Shown in pieces: positions 22,853-30,853 of a stretch of DNA of 34,605 nucleotides. The stretch spans positions 1 through 34,605 of the forward strand of contig DASUXA010000028.1 in assembly GCA_036378155.1 (NCBI GenBank), read 5' to 3'. Source of the stretch: DASUXA01 sp036378155. GTDB lineage: Bacteria; Actinomycetota; Actinomycetes; Mycobacteriales; Micromonosporaceae. The notes below the pieces were generated by a model. The model saw nothing but the letters and a program-made list of their open reading frames with translations. It did no database searches and was not told the DNA's origin. Numbering within the stretch: position 1 is the stretch's first letter; every line of letters begins with the position of its first letter. The position numbers and the translations under genes are program-made.

Positions 22853-22858
22853 TCCGGC

Positions 22859-23899
22859 ATGTCCTCGGCCTCACCCCGTGCTCGTCTCGCCGACATCGCC
22901 GCCCAGGCGGGCGTCAGCGAGGCGACCGTGTCGCGGGTGCTCAACGGCAAGCCGGGCGTCAGCGACGAAACCCGCCAGGTCGTCCTGACCGCGCTCGACG
23001 TGCTCGGGTACGAGCGACCGGAGCGGCTGCGCAAGCGCTCGGCGGGGCTCGTCGGTCTGGTCGTGCCCGAACTGGACAACCCGATCTTCCCGCTGTTCGC
23101 CCAGGTCATCGAATCGGCGCTGGCGCAGCACGGGTACACCCCGGTGCTGTGCACCCAGACCCCGGGCGGCGTCACCGAGGACGAGTACGTCGAGATGCTG
23201 CTGGACCGTCAGGTCGCCGGCATCGTGTTCGTGTCCGGACTGCACGCCGACACGTCGACCGACCCCGACCGGTACCGCAAACTCGTCGAGCGCCCGATCC
23301 CGACCGTGCTCGTCAACGGGTACATGCCGGGCGTCGAAGCCCCGTTCGTGTCCTGCGACGACCGCGCCGCCGCGGAACTCGCGGTCAGTCACCTGTTCGC
23401 GCTCGGTCACCGCCGGATCGGGCTGGTCACCGGCCCCGACCGGTTCCTGCCGGTGCAGCGCAAGCTCGCCGGGTACCGCTCGGCGATGCGAGCCGTCGTC
23501 GGGCTGCCGGACCGCGACATCGACAAGTACATCGAACTGTCGCTGTTCGGCGTGGAAGGCGGTCACGCCGCCGCCGACCGGCTCCTGGAGCGGGGTGTCA
23601 CCGGCATCGTCTGCGGCTCCGACCTGATGGCGCTCGGCGCGATCCGGGCGGCGCGGTCACGCGGGCTGTCGGTACCGGGCGACGTCTCGGTGGTCGGCTA
23701 CGACGACTCCCCGCTGATCGCGTTCACCGACCCGCCGTTGACCACGCTGCGCCAACCGGTACAAGCGATGTCGGTCGCCGCGGTGCGGGCGCTGATGGAC
23801 GAGATCAACGGGCATCCCGCCCCGCATTCGGAGTACGTGTTCCGCGCCGAACTCGTGGTTCGCGGATCGACCGGCGCCGCTCCGGTCACCGCGGCCTGA
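22859..23899 (+). CDS. LacI-family regulator of maltose/alpha-glucoside use
   Basis: This 346-residue regulator has the LacI helix-turn-helix at the N-terminus (RLADIAAQAGVSEATVSRVL, then NGKPGVSDETR). The hinge helix follows, then a periplasmic-binding-like core with GLVVPELDNPIFP, GHRRIGLVTGP and VVGYDDSPL. ATG 22859 fits both the family start and a -10 box six bases upstream. An upstream in-frame start at 22811 would add 16 residues not found in the family and would overlap the operator. It is divergent from malEFG and 20 bp upstream of the alpha-glucosidase gene, so it most likely represses this module until maltose or a related sugar is present. It is comparable to MalR of streptomycetes. 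Confidence 0.92.
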   Translation: MSSASPRARLADIAAQAGVSEATVSRVLNGKPGVSDETRQVVLTALDVLGYERPERLRKRSAGLVGLVVPELDNPIFPLFAQVIESALAQHGYTPVLCTQTPGGVTEDEYVEMLLDRQVAGIVFVSGLHADTSTDPDRYRKLVERPIPTVLVNGYMPGVEAPFVSCDDRAAAELAVSHLFALGHRRIGLVTGPDRFLPVQRKLAGYRSAMRAVVGLPDRDIDKYIELSLFGVEGGHAAADRLLERGVTGIVCGSDLMALGAIRAARSRGLSVPGDVSVVGYDDSPLIAFTDPPLTTLRQPVQAMSVAAVRALMDEINGHPAPHSEYVFRAELVVRGSTGAAPVTAA

Positions 23900-23919
23900 C
23901 CCGGACAGAAAGGCCCCCG

Positions 23920-25482
23920 GTGCTCAGTCGAACCCCCTGGTGGCGGTCTGCCGTCATCTACGAGGTGTACCCGCGCAGCTTCGCCGACTCGAACGGCGAC
24001 GGGATCGGCGATCTGCCGGGTCTGCGATCACGGCTGCCGTACCTGCGTGACCTAGGTGTCGACGCGCTCTGGCTGACCCCGTTCTACCGGTCGCCGTTCG
24101 TCGACGGCGGGTACGACGTGGCGGACTACCGCGACGTGGAGCCCATGTTCGGCACTCTCGCCGACTTCGACGCGATGCTCGCCGACGCGCACCGCCTCGG
24201 GCTGCGGGTGATCATCGACCTGGTACCGAACCACTCCTCGTCGGCGCATCCGTGGTTCCGCGAGGCGCTCGCCTCGCCCGCGGGCAGCCCGGCGCGCGAA
24301 CGGTACCTGTTCCGCGACGGTCGGGGCGAGCACGGCGAACTGCCGCCGAACGACTGGGAGTCGATCTTCGGTGGACCCGCCTGGACCAGGGTCGCCGACG
24401 GGCAGTGGTACCTGCACCTGTTCGACCCTGCCCAGCCCGACCTCAACTGGCGCAACCCGGAGGTACACGCCGAGTTCGAGTCGATCCTGCGGTTCTGGCT
24501 CGACCGTGGCGTCGACGGATTCCGGGTCGACGTGGCGCACGGCATGGTCAAGGCGGAAGGGCTGCCGGACGTCGGGCGGACCCAGCAGATCGGGCTGCTC
24601 GGCAAGGGTCGGTTGCCGTATTTCGACCAGGACGAACTGCACGACATCTACCGCGCGTGGCGGAAGATCCTCGACGAGTACCCGGGCGAGCGGATGGCGG
24701 TCGCCGAGGCGTGGGCGGAGACGCCGCAGCGGCTCGCCCGGTACATCAGCCCCGACGAACTGCACCAGGCGTTCAACTTCGACTACCTGGACACGCCGTG
24801 GTCGGCGCCCGCCCTGCGCGCCGTCGTCGACGCCTCGCTCGCCTCGTCCGCGCTGGTCGGCGCGCCGACCACCTGGGTGCTGTCCAACCACGACAAACAC
24901 CGCCACGTCACCCGGTACGGCGACGGTCCGGTCGGGCTGCGGCGCGCCCGCGCCGCCGCGCTGCTGATGCTCGCGCTGCCCGGCTCGGCATACCTGTACC
25001 AGGGTGAGGAGCTCGGGCTGCCCGAGGTTCTCGACCTGCCGGACGAGGCGCTGCAGGACCCGGTCTGGGAGCGGTCGGGGCACACCGACCGCGGTCGGGA
25101 CGGGTGCCGGGTACCGCTGCCCTGGTCGGGGGACGCTCCGCCGTACGGGTTCACCGACGCGGCGACGGGTTGGCTGCCCCAGCCGGCGGGGTGGGCGCGA
25201 CTGACCGCCTCGGCACAGGACGGCGACCCGGAGTCGACGCTGTCGCTGTACCGGGCGGCGCTGCGGCTGCGCCGCACCCTGCCGAGCGGCGACGAGACGC
25301 TGCGCTGGCTGGACAGCGCGCCGGACGTGCTGCACTTCGCCCGACCCGGACTGCGTTGCCTGGTCAACCTCGGGCTCGCGCCGATCGACGTGCCGGTCGG
25401 GTACGGTGACCCGCTGATCGCCAGCGCGCCGGTCGAGGACGGGAAGCTGCCGCCGGACACCGCCGCGTGGTTCGCGGCGTGA
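23920..25482 (+). CDS. GH13 alpha-glucosidase (oligo-1,6/alpha-1,4 type)
   Basis: This 520-residue cytosolic glycoside hydrolase of family 13 starts with the typical WWRSAVIYEVYPRSFADSNG. The catalytic barrel holds DLVPNHSS (100-107), GFRVDVAH with nucleophile D204, AVAEAW with acid/base E263 and SNHD with D325. GTG 23920 follows AAAGG by six bases. It should release glucose from maltose or short oligosaccharides imported by MalEFG. Subfamily and linkage preference cannot be fixed by eye. It lies 20 bp after the regulator gene, so they are probably co-transcribed. The last codons, including the stop, are part of a 30-bp tandem repeat that continues into the intergenic region. Confidence 0.94.
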   Translation: MLSRTPWWRSAVIYEVYPRSFADSNGDGIGDLPGLRSRLPYLRDLGVDALWLTPFYRSPFVDGGYDVADYRDVEPMFGTLADFDAMLADAHRLGLRVIIDLVPNHSSSAHPWFREALASPAGSPARERYLFRDGRGEHGELPPNDWESIFGGPAWTRVADGQWYLHLFDPAQPDLNWRNPEVHAEFESILRFWLDRGVDGFRVDVAHGMVKAEGLPDVGRTQQIGLLGKGRLPYFDQDELHDIYRAWRKILDEYPGERMAVAEAWAETPQRLARYISPDELHQAFNFDYLDTPWSAPALRAVVDASLASSALVGAPTTWVLSNHDKHRHVTRYGDGPVGLRRARAAALLMLALPGSAYLYQGEELGLPEVLDLPDEALQDPVWERSGHTDRGRDGCRVPLPWSGDAPPYGFTDAATGWLPQPAGWARLTASAQDGDPESTLSLYRAALRLRRTLPSGDETLRWLDSAPDVLHFARPGLRCLVNLGLAPIDVPVGYGDPLIASAPVEDGKLPPDTAAWFAA

Positions 25483-25545
25483 ACCGGCACGTCCGCGTGG
25501 TTCGCGGCGTGAACCGCCACGTCCGCGTGGTTCGCGGCGTGACCG
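25463..25545. repeat. 30-bp tandem repeat (about 2.8 copies) spanning the GH13 stop codon
   Basis: The unit contains CCGCGTGGTTCGCGGCGTGA and then a short AACCGGCAC-like end. Copies begin near 25463, 25493 and 25523. The period of 30 is a multiple of three, so every copy repeats the codons for AWFAA and a TGA stop in the same frame. Only the first is used. The copies differ by one or two bases, so the duplication is recent. Confidence 0.9.
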
Positions 25546-25585
25546 CCGCCCCGGCGTCGGTCCGGCTCGGATAGGTCGAGAAAGG

Positions 25586-25627
25586 CGTACACCCCTCGTG
25601 GTGTACGTACATCACGAGGGGTGTACG
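25586..25627. terminator. 42-bp near-perfect palindrome between convergent genes
   Basis: Fifteen bases at 25586-25600 are exactly complementary to 25613-25627. The centre TGTACGTACA (25602-25611) is itself a palindrome, and the single odd pair (G25601/T25612) can be a G-U wobble. It lies 103 bp past the GH13 stop and 89 bp before the end of the convergent gene at 25717. Its position suits a two-way terminator. The fully palindromic centre, without a loop, would also suit a protein-binding or cruciform site. Confidence 0.65.
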
Positions 25628-25716
25628 GCTCGGACGGCACGTGTCCGGTCGACGGGGCGACCGGCGCGGGCGACGGGGCAACCGACCACCGGGCGATCAG
25701 TGCGGTGACGGTACGG

Positions 25717-26157
25717 CTACACGTCGTCCTGCCGCGCGAGGCGCTGGGCGATCCGGATGAAACCGGCGCGGATCTCGTCCGGAGTCGGCGGGCCCGACGG
25801 CGCCGAGGGCATCCGGTCGTCGTGCTCGGCGATCTCCGGCTCGTCCGCCTCGTAGCCGTCCTCTTCGGCGAGGTCGGACTCGAGGTCGGTGTCCAGTTCC
25901 TCGTCGGCGGCGCGCGCCGACTCGATCTCCGCCTGGATCTCCGCCACCGAGACGTACGGCAGCACCGGCTCGACCACCGCCATCAGCTCCTGGTCGGCGA
26001 CGATCTCCTCGGCCAGGGCAAGCGCGTGGGGGCGCTCGTACGGGCCGCACACCACCGGCTCCCACTGCTCGTCGTCGAGCGGACCGAACGTGATGATCCA
26101 CGGCAGCGACCAGACCGGCGAATCGGGCGTCACTTCGAGCGTCACGAGAGTACCCAC
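25717..26157 (-). CDS. Acidic small protein, function unknown
   Basis: This 146-residue soluble protein has an N-terminal part that looks folded (LEVTPDSPVWSLPWIITFG, then EPVVCGPYERPHALALAEEI). The middle is a strongly acidic, probably disordered stretch (about 80-115), and the end is a basic-helix-like IRAGFIRIAQRLARQ. I do not recognise a family. GTG 26157 is seven bases after TACGCT, which suggests a leaderless start. GTG 26145 is an alternative. It lies 61 bp downstream of the YihY gene on the same strand and may be the last gene of the trpS group or a separate unit. Confidence 0.7.
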   Translation of the reverse strand: MGTLVTLEVTPDSPVWSLPWIITFGPLDDEQWEPVVCGPYERPHALALAEEIVADQELMAVVEPVLPYVSVAEIQAEIESARAADEELDTDLESDLAEEDGYEADEPEIAEHDDRMPSAPSGPPTPDEIRAGFIRIAQRLARQDDV

Positions 26158-26164
26158 GCCGGGC

Positions 26165-26170
26165 AGCGTA
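26165..26170 (-). promoter_or_regulatory. Possible -10 box TACGCT for the acidic protein gene
   Basis: On the minus strand TACGCT ends seven bases before GTG 26157, and no ribosome site is visible. This would give a leaderless mRNA starting at the GTG. No -35 box is clear. Confidence 0.35.
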
Positions 26171-26218
26171 CGCGCTGCGCTCGCGGCGACTCGCGATTTC
26201 CGCAGATCTCTGCCCCGT

Positions 26219-27100
26219 TTACCCCCGATCGTCCGGCTGGCGGTCCGGCGCGTCGGACGCGGGCGGTCCGGCGGCGAGATCCCGCACCTCCCCGGTGGTA
26301 CCCGTCGCCGCCAGCGCCGCCCCGTACAGCAGCAGTTGGCTGAACAGGTACAGGAAGACCAGCAGCCCCGCCGCGCCGGCGACGACCGAGTACGCCGGAT
26401 TGTCGCGGGTCCGGTTGATCACGAAGCTGCCCAGCGTGGCGAGGATGAACAGCCCCACCCCGACCAGCGTCGCGGCGGGCAGCAGCCGGCGTACCGGCAT
26501 CCGCAACCGGGGCACCCCGGACAGCAGCCCGGCGGCGAGCAGCACGTTGACCGCGAGGCTGGACAGCGTGCCGAACCAGTCGAGGGGCAGCAGGCTCGTC
26601 GCCCAGTTGGACAGCCACAGCGACAGCGACAGCATGAACCCGAGCCCGACCAGTACCCCCAGGTCCACCAGCCGGCGGATCACCACGTTGCCCGGCTGCG
26701 GCTCCAGACGCCACACCTGCCGCTGCGACGAGCGCATCGCCTCCACCCAGGCGATACCGGTGAACACCAACCCGATCAGACCGACGATCGCGACCGTGCC
26801 GCGCACCCGCAGGATGTCCTCCGGGTGCAGCCACGGCAGGTTCGTCCTGAGGAACTTGTCCGCCACCGCGAACGCCGCCTGGTTGTTGGCGAGCACAAAG
26901 CCGAGCACCGAGTACGCGAGCAGACCCAGCGCGAACGTGGCGAAGAAGCCGTAGTACGCCATCGCGGCGGCGAGGCGCCCGCCGATCACCTCGCCGTACC
27001 GCTGCCGGGCGCGCCAGGCATGGTCGAAGGCGCGGGAGCGATGCCTCGCCCGCTCGATCCCACCGTCCCACGCCGCTCCGGCACGGTCGAAGGCGTTCAC
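26219..27100 (-). CDS. YihY/virulence factor BrkB family membrane protein
   Basis: This 293-residue protein has about six membrane segments and the YihY/BrkB layout. Near the start it has R-x-R-Q-R-Y-G followed by GGRLAAAMAYYGFFATFALGLL, and later the AYSVVAGAAGLLVFLYLFSQLLLYGA region that marks the family. The old annotation of this family as ribonuclease BN is not accepted, and its role in the membrane is unknown. The GTG (27100) overlaps the stop of the upstream 2H gene by four bases (GTGA), so translation is coupled. The C-terminus is a hydrophilic tail rich in Pro and Asp. Confidence 0.9.
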   Translation of the reverse strand: MNAFDRAGAAWDGGIERARHRSRAFDHAWRARQRYGEVIGGRLAAAMAYYGFFATFALGLLAYSVLGFVLANNQAAFAVADKFLRTNLPWLHPEDILRVRGTVAIVGLIGLVFTGIAWVEAMRSSQRQVWRLEPQPGNVVIRRLVDLGVLVGLGFMLSLSLWLSNWATSLLPLDWFGTLSSLAVNVLLAAGLLSGVPRLRMPVRRLLPAATLVGVGLFILATLGSFVINRTRDNPAYSVVAGAAGLLVFLYLFSQLLLYGAALAATGTTGEVRDLAAGPPASDAPDRQPDDRG

Positions 27101-27639
27101 TCCGACAAGCCTGCCGCAGGCTCCCCGCCGCTCAGCGGAAAGTCCCTGGTGGGTCGCCAACGCCCGTCGGCACCGTGCTCGTACAGCGTGAAGTGGGTGA
27201 CCGGGAACTTCGCCGAGAACCCGGCGAGGTCCTCGAACGCGGCGTCGAGCGCCGGGGCGGGTACGTCGTGCGCCACCGTGACGTGCGGGTGGTACGGGTA
27301 GTGCAGTTCGCGGTCCAGCGGACCGCTGCGTACCGCCGCCGCGAGCTGCTCGCACTCGCTGATGCCGGCCGCCACCGCCACGAACACCACATCGGTGACC
27401 GGGCGGAACGTGCCGGTACCGCGCAGGTGCAGCCGGAACGGAGCGTGCCGGGCGGCAACCGCGGCAAGATGCGCCTCGATCTCGCCAGCCTGGTCGATCA
27501 TCACCTCGGTCGGTCCGAGCAGCGTCACGTGAGCCGGGATGAACTCCGCCATCGGATCGCCCGCCTTGGCCCGGCGCTCGTCGAGGTAGCTGCCCCACGG
27601 CTCCGGGACGCCGATGGCGACCCCGATCGTGCGCACCAC
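27097..27639 (-). CDS. 2'-5' RNA ligase-like 2H phosphoesterase
   Basis: This 180-residue protein has the two H-x-T-x motifs of the 2H superfamily: HVTL at 37-40 and HVTV at 119-122. Members hydrolyse or ligate 2'-5' or cyclic phosphate bonds in RNA or nucleotides. The exact substrate of actinobacterial members is not known. GTG 27639 has GAGGAGA four bases upstream. The adjacent GTG 27636 is also possible. It begins 17 bp after trpS and overlaps yihY by four bases. The link of a 2H enzyme with tryptophanyl-tRNA synthetase may reflect RNA processing but could be chance operon structure. Confidence 0.9.
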   Translation of the reverse strand: MVRTIGVAIGVPEPWGSYLDERRAKAGDPMAEFIPAHVTLLGPTEVMIDQAGEIEAHLAAVAARHAPFRLHLRGTGTFRPVTDVVFVAVAAGISECEQLAAAVRSGPLDRELHYPYHPHVTVAHDVPAPALDAAFEDLAGFSAKFPVTHFTLYEHGADGRWRPTRDFPLSGGEPAAGLSE

Positions 27640-27656
27640 GCCGTCTCCTCGCCCCG

Positions 27657-28691
27657 CTACCGCCCGTGCCCGGGCCGGGCGTCGCCGGACGCGAGGAAGC
27701 CGACCCGGTCGTACACGGTGCGCAAGGTGCCCGACGCGACCGCCCGCGCCTTCTCCGCGCCGATCGCGAGCAGCTTGTCCAACTGCGCCGGGTCGTCCAG
27801 GTAGGCGCGGGTGCGCTGCTGGATCGGGGCGACGAAGTCGGCGACCACGGCGGACAGGTCCTTCTTCAGGTCGCCGTACCCCTTGCCCTCGTACCGCACC
27901 ACCAGGTCGTCGACGGACGTCCCGGACAGCGCGGAGTAGATGGTGAGCAGGTTCGCGATGCCCGGCTTCTGCTCCGGGTCGTACACGATCTCCCGTCCGG
28001 TGTCGGTGACCGCCGACCGGATCTTCTTCGCCGAGCGGGCCGGGTCCTCCAGCAGGTCGATGATCCCGTTCGGGCTGGACGCCGACTTCGACATCTTCGC
28101 GGTCGGCTCCTGCAGGTCGGTGATCTTCGCGGTGTCCTTCACGATGTACGGCTCGGGCACCGTGAACGTCGCGCCGAACGTGGTGTTGAACCGCTGCGCC
28201 AGGTCGCGGGTCAGCTCCAGGTGCTGCCGCTGGTCCTCGCCGACCGGCACCGCGTCCGCCTGGTACAGCAGGATGTCCGCCGCCTGCAGGATCGGGTAGG
28301 TGAACAGCCCGACGCTCGCCCGCTCGGCGCCCTGCTTGGTCGACTTGTCCTTGAACTGGGTCATCCGGCTCGCCTCGCCGAACCCGGTGATGCAGCTCAA
28401 CACCCACGACAGCTGGGTGTGTTCGGGCACCTGCGACTGGACGAACAGCGTGCACTTCTCCGGGTCGAGTCCGACCGCGAGCAGTTGCGCCGCGGACACC
28501 CGGGTCCTCGTCCGCAACGCCGCCGGATCGTGCCCGGCGGTGATCGCGTGCAGGTCGACCACGCAGTAGAACGCGTCGTGCGTATCCTGCATCGCCACCC
28601 AGTTCCGCAGGGCTCCGAGATAGTTGCCGAGGTGGAACGAATCGGCGGTGGGCTGGATGCCGGAGAGAACGCGCGGGCGGCCGTTGGACAT
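27657..28691 (-). CDS. trpS: Tryptophanyl-tRNA synthetase
   Basis: This 344-residue class I aminoacyl-tRNA synthetase charges tRNA-Trp. It begins RPRVLSGIQPTADSFHLGNYLGAL, which includes the HIGH-like HLGN at 20-23. It has VGEDQRQHLELTRDLAQRFN typical of TrpS and KMSKS at 199-203. Length is normal. ATG 28691 fits the family start. ATG 28700, three codons earlier, is also possible. A GAGAGA about nine bases upstream is a weak ribosome site. It is the first gene of trpS-2H-yihY and divergent from the sigma factor gene by 75 bp. Confidence 0.96.
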   Translation of the reverse strand: MSNGRPRVLSGIQPTADSFHLGNYLGALRNWVAMQDTHDAFYCVVDLHAITAGHDPAALRTRTRVSAAQLLAVGLDPEKCTLFVQSQVPEHTQLSWVLSCITGFGEASRMTQFKDKSTKQGAERASVGLFTYPILQAADILLYQADAVPVGEDQRQHLELTRDLAQRFNTTFGATFTVPEPYIVKDTAKITDLQEPTAKMSKSASSPNGIIDLLEDPARSAKKIRSAVTDTGREIVYDPEQKPGIANLLTIYSALSGTSVDDLVVRYEGKGYGDLKKDLSAVVADFVAPIQQRTRAYLDDPAQLDKLLAIGAEKARAVASGTLRTVYDRVGFLASGDARPGHGR

Positions 28692-28766
28692 GGAACGCAT
28701 TCTCTCAGGTGCAACCTGGCGCGCACGGTGGCGGTCCGACATCATGACGAGGACAGGAGGACGCCG

Positions 28767-29420
28767 GTGTCGGACGCGCTGGAGGCCCGCGAGGCGGTAC
28801 GTCAGGCGTACCAGGCCCACTACCGACGGCTCGTCGCGGCGCTGTACGCGCTGACCGGCGACTACTCCGAAGCCCAGGACCTGGTCCAGGAGGCGTACGC
28901 CCGCGCGCTGGCCCGACCCAAGGTCTTCCTCGACGTCGCCGACCCGGAAGCCTGGCTGCGCACCGTCGCCGTCAACCTCGCCCGTACCCGGTGGCGCCGG
29001 CGCAAGCTGTTCGACACCCTGGTCCGTACCGGTCGGGTGGCGCGTCCCGTGGACAGCGTGCCGGGCGCCGACCCGAACCGGGTGGCGCTGGTCGCCGCCC
29101 TGCAACGGCTGTCCCGACCGACCCGCGAGGCGATCGTGCTGCATCACCTCGCCGACATGAGCGTGTACGAGGTCGCCGAGGCGCTCGGCGTGCCGGTCGG
29201 CACCGTCAAAGCCCGGCTGTCCCGCGGCCGGGCGATGCTCGCCACGATGCTCAACGAGCGGGCCGACGACGCCGCGGTCATCCCCAGCCAGCCCGGTCCG
29301 GCGGATCCACCCCGCGCCGCCGAGCCGCCCCGCCGACCATCCGCGCGGTTCACCGAGCCGGCTGCGTTACCGGTACGGCCCGATCCCGCACTGGAGGTGT
29401 GGGAGCGGCGGCATGGCTGA
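28767..29420 (+). CDS. ECF-type (SigE-like) RNA polymerase sigma factor
   Basis: This 217-residue sigma-70 family protein has only regions 2 and 4. Region 2 is about residues 15-85 (GDYSEAQDLVQEAYARAL, WLRTVAVNLARTRWRR). Region 4 is about 105-160 (LQRLSRPTREAIVLHHLADM, YEVAEALGVPVGTVKARLSRGR). GTG 28767 follows CAGGAGG by six bases. A tail of about 50 residues, rich in Pro and Ala and probably disordered, is extra to the usual length and may have regulatory use. The gene overlaps the next one by eight bases, the usual layout for a sigma factor with its regulator. Confidence 0.92.
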   Translation: MSDALEAREAVRQAYQAHYRRLVAALYALTGDYSEAQDLVQEAYARALARPKVFLDVADPEAWLRTVAVNLARTRWRRRKLFDTLVRTGRVARPVDSVPGADPNRVALVAALQRLSRPTREAIVLHHLADMSVYEVAEALGVPVGTVKARLSRGRAMLATMLNERADDAAVIPSQPGPADPPRAAEPPRRPSARFTEPAALPVRPDPALEVWERRHG

Positions 29421-30627
29421 CGTCGACTTCAGCGGTCTGCGCTCCACCGTCGAGAACGCCACCCGGCTGCCCGGCTTCGACGTCGTAGAGCGGCGGGCGC
29501 GGCGGATCCGGCGGCGCAACCGGCTCGCCGTGCTCAGCGCCGTACTCGCCACGTTGGCTGCGCTCGGCCCCGCCGCGCTGCTCGCTCCCGGTCCCAGCCG
29601 GTCGGTGCCGATCTCGCTCGGTCCGGACAACGACGTGACGGTCACGCCCGACCCGGAGCCGAGCGTCACGATCAACCCGCGTGTCGTGGTTCGCGCCGCC
29701 GCCGGCGTGGACATCGACCATCTGTACACCGCCGTCGACGTCTGCCTCGAAGACCGGTGCAACCTGCAACTGTCGCCGGTACGCCCGGACGGACCGGAAT
29801 CAGGTCCGGCGAAGATCGGCGTCCTGCGGGACCGCCCGTCCGACCGTCTCGACGCGGTACGGCTGGTCGCGACCGGCCCGAGCGCGGCGATCGTGAGCGG
29901 GGTGGACGGCGGTCGGCGACTGTACGACCGGGTCGACACCTCGACCGCGCCCGCCGAACTCGGCGGTGTACGCGCCGGACAGCCGAGCGCCGACGAGCGA
30001 CCCGCCCAGTTCACCGTGGGCGGTCCGGTCCGCCTGGTGGACGCCCGTACCGGACGCTCACGGGCGCTGCCGGACCAGCCGCCGCTCGGCGCGCCCGAGG
30101 TGTACACCGGGCTGCCCGCGACCCGAGGCATCTGGGTCACCGGCATCGACCCCGGTACCGGCGAAGCAGCCGTCGCGGTCAGCCGCGACGGCACCCACTG
30201 GTCGGTGCACCGGTTCGGGGTACGCCCCGGGACGGCGGTGCCCGTGCTGGCGACGCACGACGGGCAGGTCGCGTACCTGTTCCTGACGGTGGGCGGGGTC
30301 GTGCGCGAGTGGCGCACCGTCGACGGTGGCACGGACTGGATCGAGGTACCGGTCCACATGTCCTGGCCGGGCGCTGCCACGGGACGGTTCGGCGCGGTGG
30401 TACGACCGGACGGCAGCGTCCTGTGCTGGCTCGACGGACCGCCCGCCCCGATGTTCCTGACCAGCACAAACGGAGTGAACTTTACGGGTACCGGATCCGC
30501 CGGGCCGTCCGGTCCAGTGGTCCAGGTGCCGGGCGGCTACGTGGCGCTCGGCGAGCGGCTCGCCCTGTCCCGCGACGGGTACACCTGGTCCTCGGTCACT
30601 CCGCCGTACCTCGTCATCGGCCGCTGA
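29413..30627 (+). CDS. Membrane-anchored protein coupled to the sigma factor; possible anti-sigma partner
   Basis: This 404-residue protein has an N-terminal cytosolic part of 36 residues ending in a very basic patch (RRARRIRRRNR). One membrane segment follows (about 37-58), then a large outside domain. That domain shows repeated short beta-type motifs such as VAVSRDGTHWSVHRFG, the EWRTVDGGTDWIEVP region and LALSRDGYTWSSV, which resemble BNR/sialidase-like propeller blades. The ATG lies inside the end of the sigma gene (8-bp overlap), so co-expression is sure. The cytosolic part is short and has no zinc anti-sigma motif, so a role in holding the sigma factor is inferred only from position and topology. 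Confidence 0.75.
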   Translation: MADVDFSGLRSTVENATRLPGFDVVERRARRIRRRNRLAVLSAVLATLAALGPAALLAPGPSRSVPISLGPDNDVTVTPDPEPSVTINPRVVVRAAAGVDIDHLYTAVDVCLEDRCNLQLSPVRPDGPESGPAKIGVLRDRPSDRLDAVRLVATGPSAAIVSGVDGGRRLYDRVDTSTAPAELGGVRAGQPSADERPAQFTVGGPVRLVDARTGRSRALPDQPPLGAPEVYTGLPATRGIWVTGIDPGTGEAAVAVSRDGTHWSVHRFGVRPGTAVPVLATHDGQVAYLFLTVGGVVREWRTVDGGTDWIEVPVHMSWPGAATGRFGAVVRPDGSVLCWLDGPPAPMFLTSTNGVNFTGTGSAGPSGPVVQVPGGYVALGERLALSRDGYTWSSVTPPYLVIGR

Positions 30628-30853
30628 GCGTCGCCGTTCCGATCGTGGGCGGGGGCCGGTGCCCCGCTCCGGGCGGACACCCGCCGCTCCGGCGCGGACG
30701 CGCGTCGCCGCACTCGGGGCGGGGCGGGCGGGGGCCGGTGCCCCGCTCCGGGCGGTCACGCTTGATCCCTCCGCGGGTCACCGGCCCCCGCCCGCTCAAT
30801 GGACGACCTCCCGCGCCGCCGGTTCTGCGGCGCGGTGTGCCGCGCCCGCCCGC
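30628..30853. repeat. GC-rich gap with 30-bp direct repeats and an inverted copy
   Basis: The 30 bases at 30647-30676 recur exactly at 30726-30755, 79 bp apart. The first 15 bases of each copy (GGGCGGGGGCCGGTG) are matched by the reverse complement at 30779-30793, so either copy can pair with it. A separate perfect 9-bp stem (30811-30819 with 30827-30835) follows. No gene is seen here. The gap lies between convergent genes. Confidence 0.85.
30811..30835. terminator. Stem-loop near the end of the CBS/CorC gene
   Basis: CCGCGCCGC, loop CGGTTCT, GCGGCGCGG is a perfect 9-bp stem, 18 bp beyond the CBS gene stop on the minus strand, with no T-run. It is likely a stem-type terminator serving that gene, perhaps both strands. 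Confidence 0.5.

Larger units (their letters stand above)
22498..22858. promoter_or_regulatory. 361-bp divergent control region between malE and the LacI gene
   Basis: It has two parts. On the malE side (22546-22624) there is a 20-bp palindrome with flanking direct repeats, then a GC-rich stem formed by GGGAGCC (22603-22609) and GGCTCCC (22618-22624). On the regulator side (22780-22858) is a comparatively AT-rich stretch holding TTTCA-N5-TGAAA (22792-22806), a LacI-type palindrome and the regulator promoter. Between about 22640 and 22780 I see nothing assignable. The malE promoter itself was not identified with confidence. Confidence 0.65.

Noticed and set aside
25463..25545. CRISPR-like or attachment-site repeats
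   Set aside because: The copies are directly adjacent without spacers and continue the coding sequence of the GH13 gene. This is a simple tandem duplication. No integrase is nearby.
25586..25627. Insertion sequence end or transposon remnant
   Set aside because: No transposase, second inverted end or target-site duplication is visible within the window.
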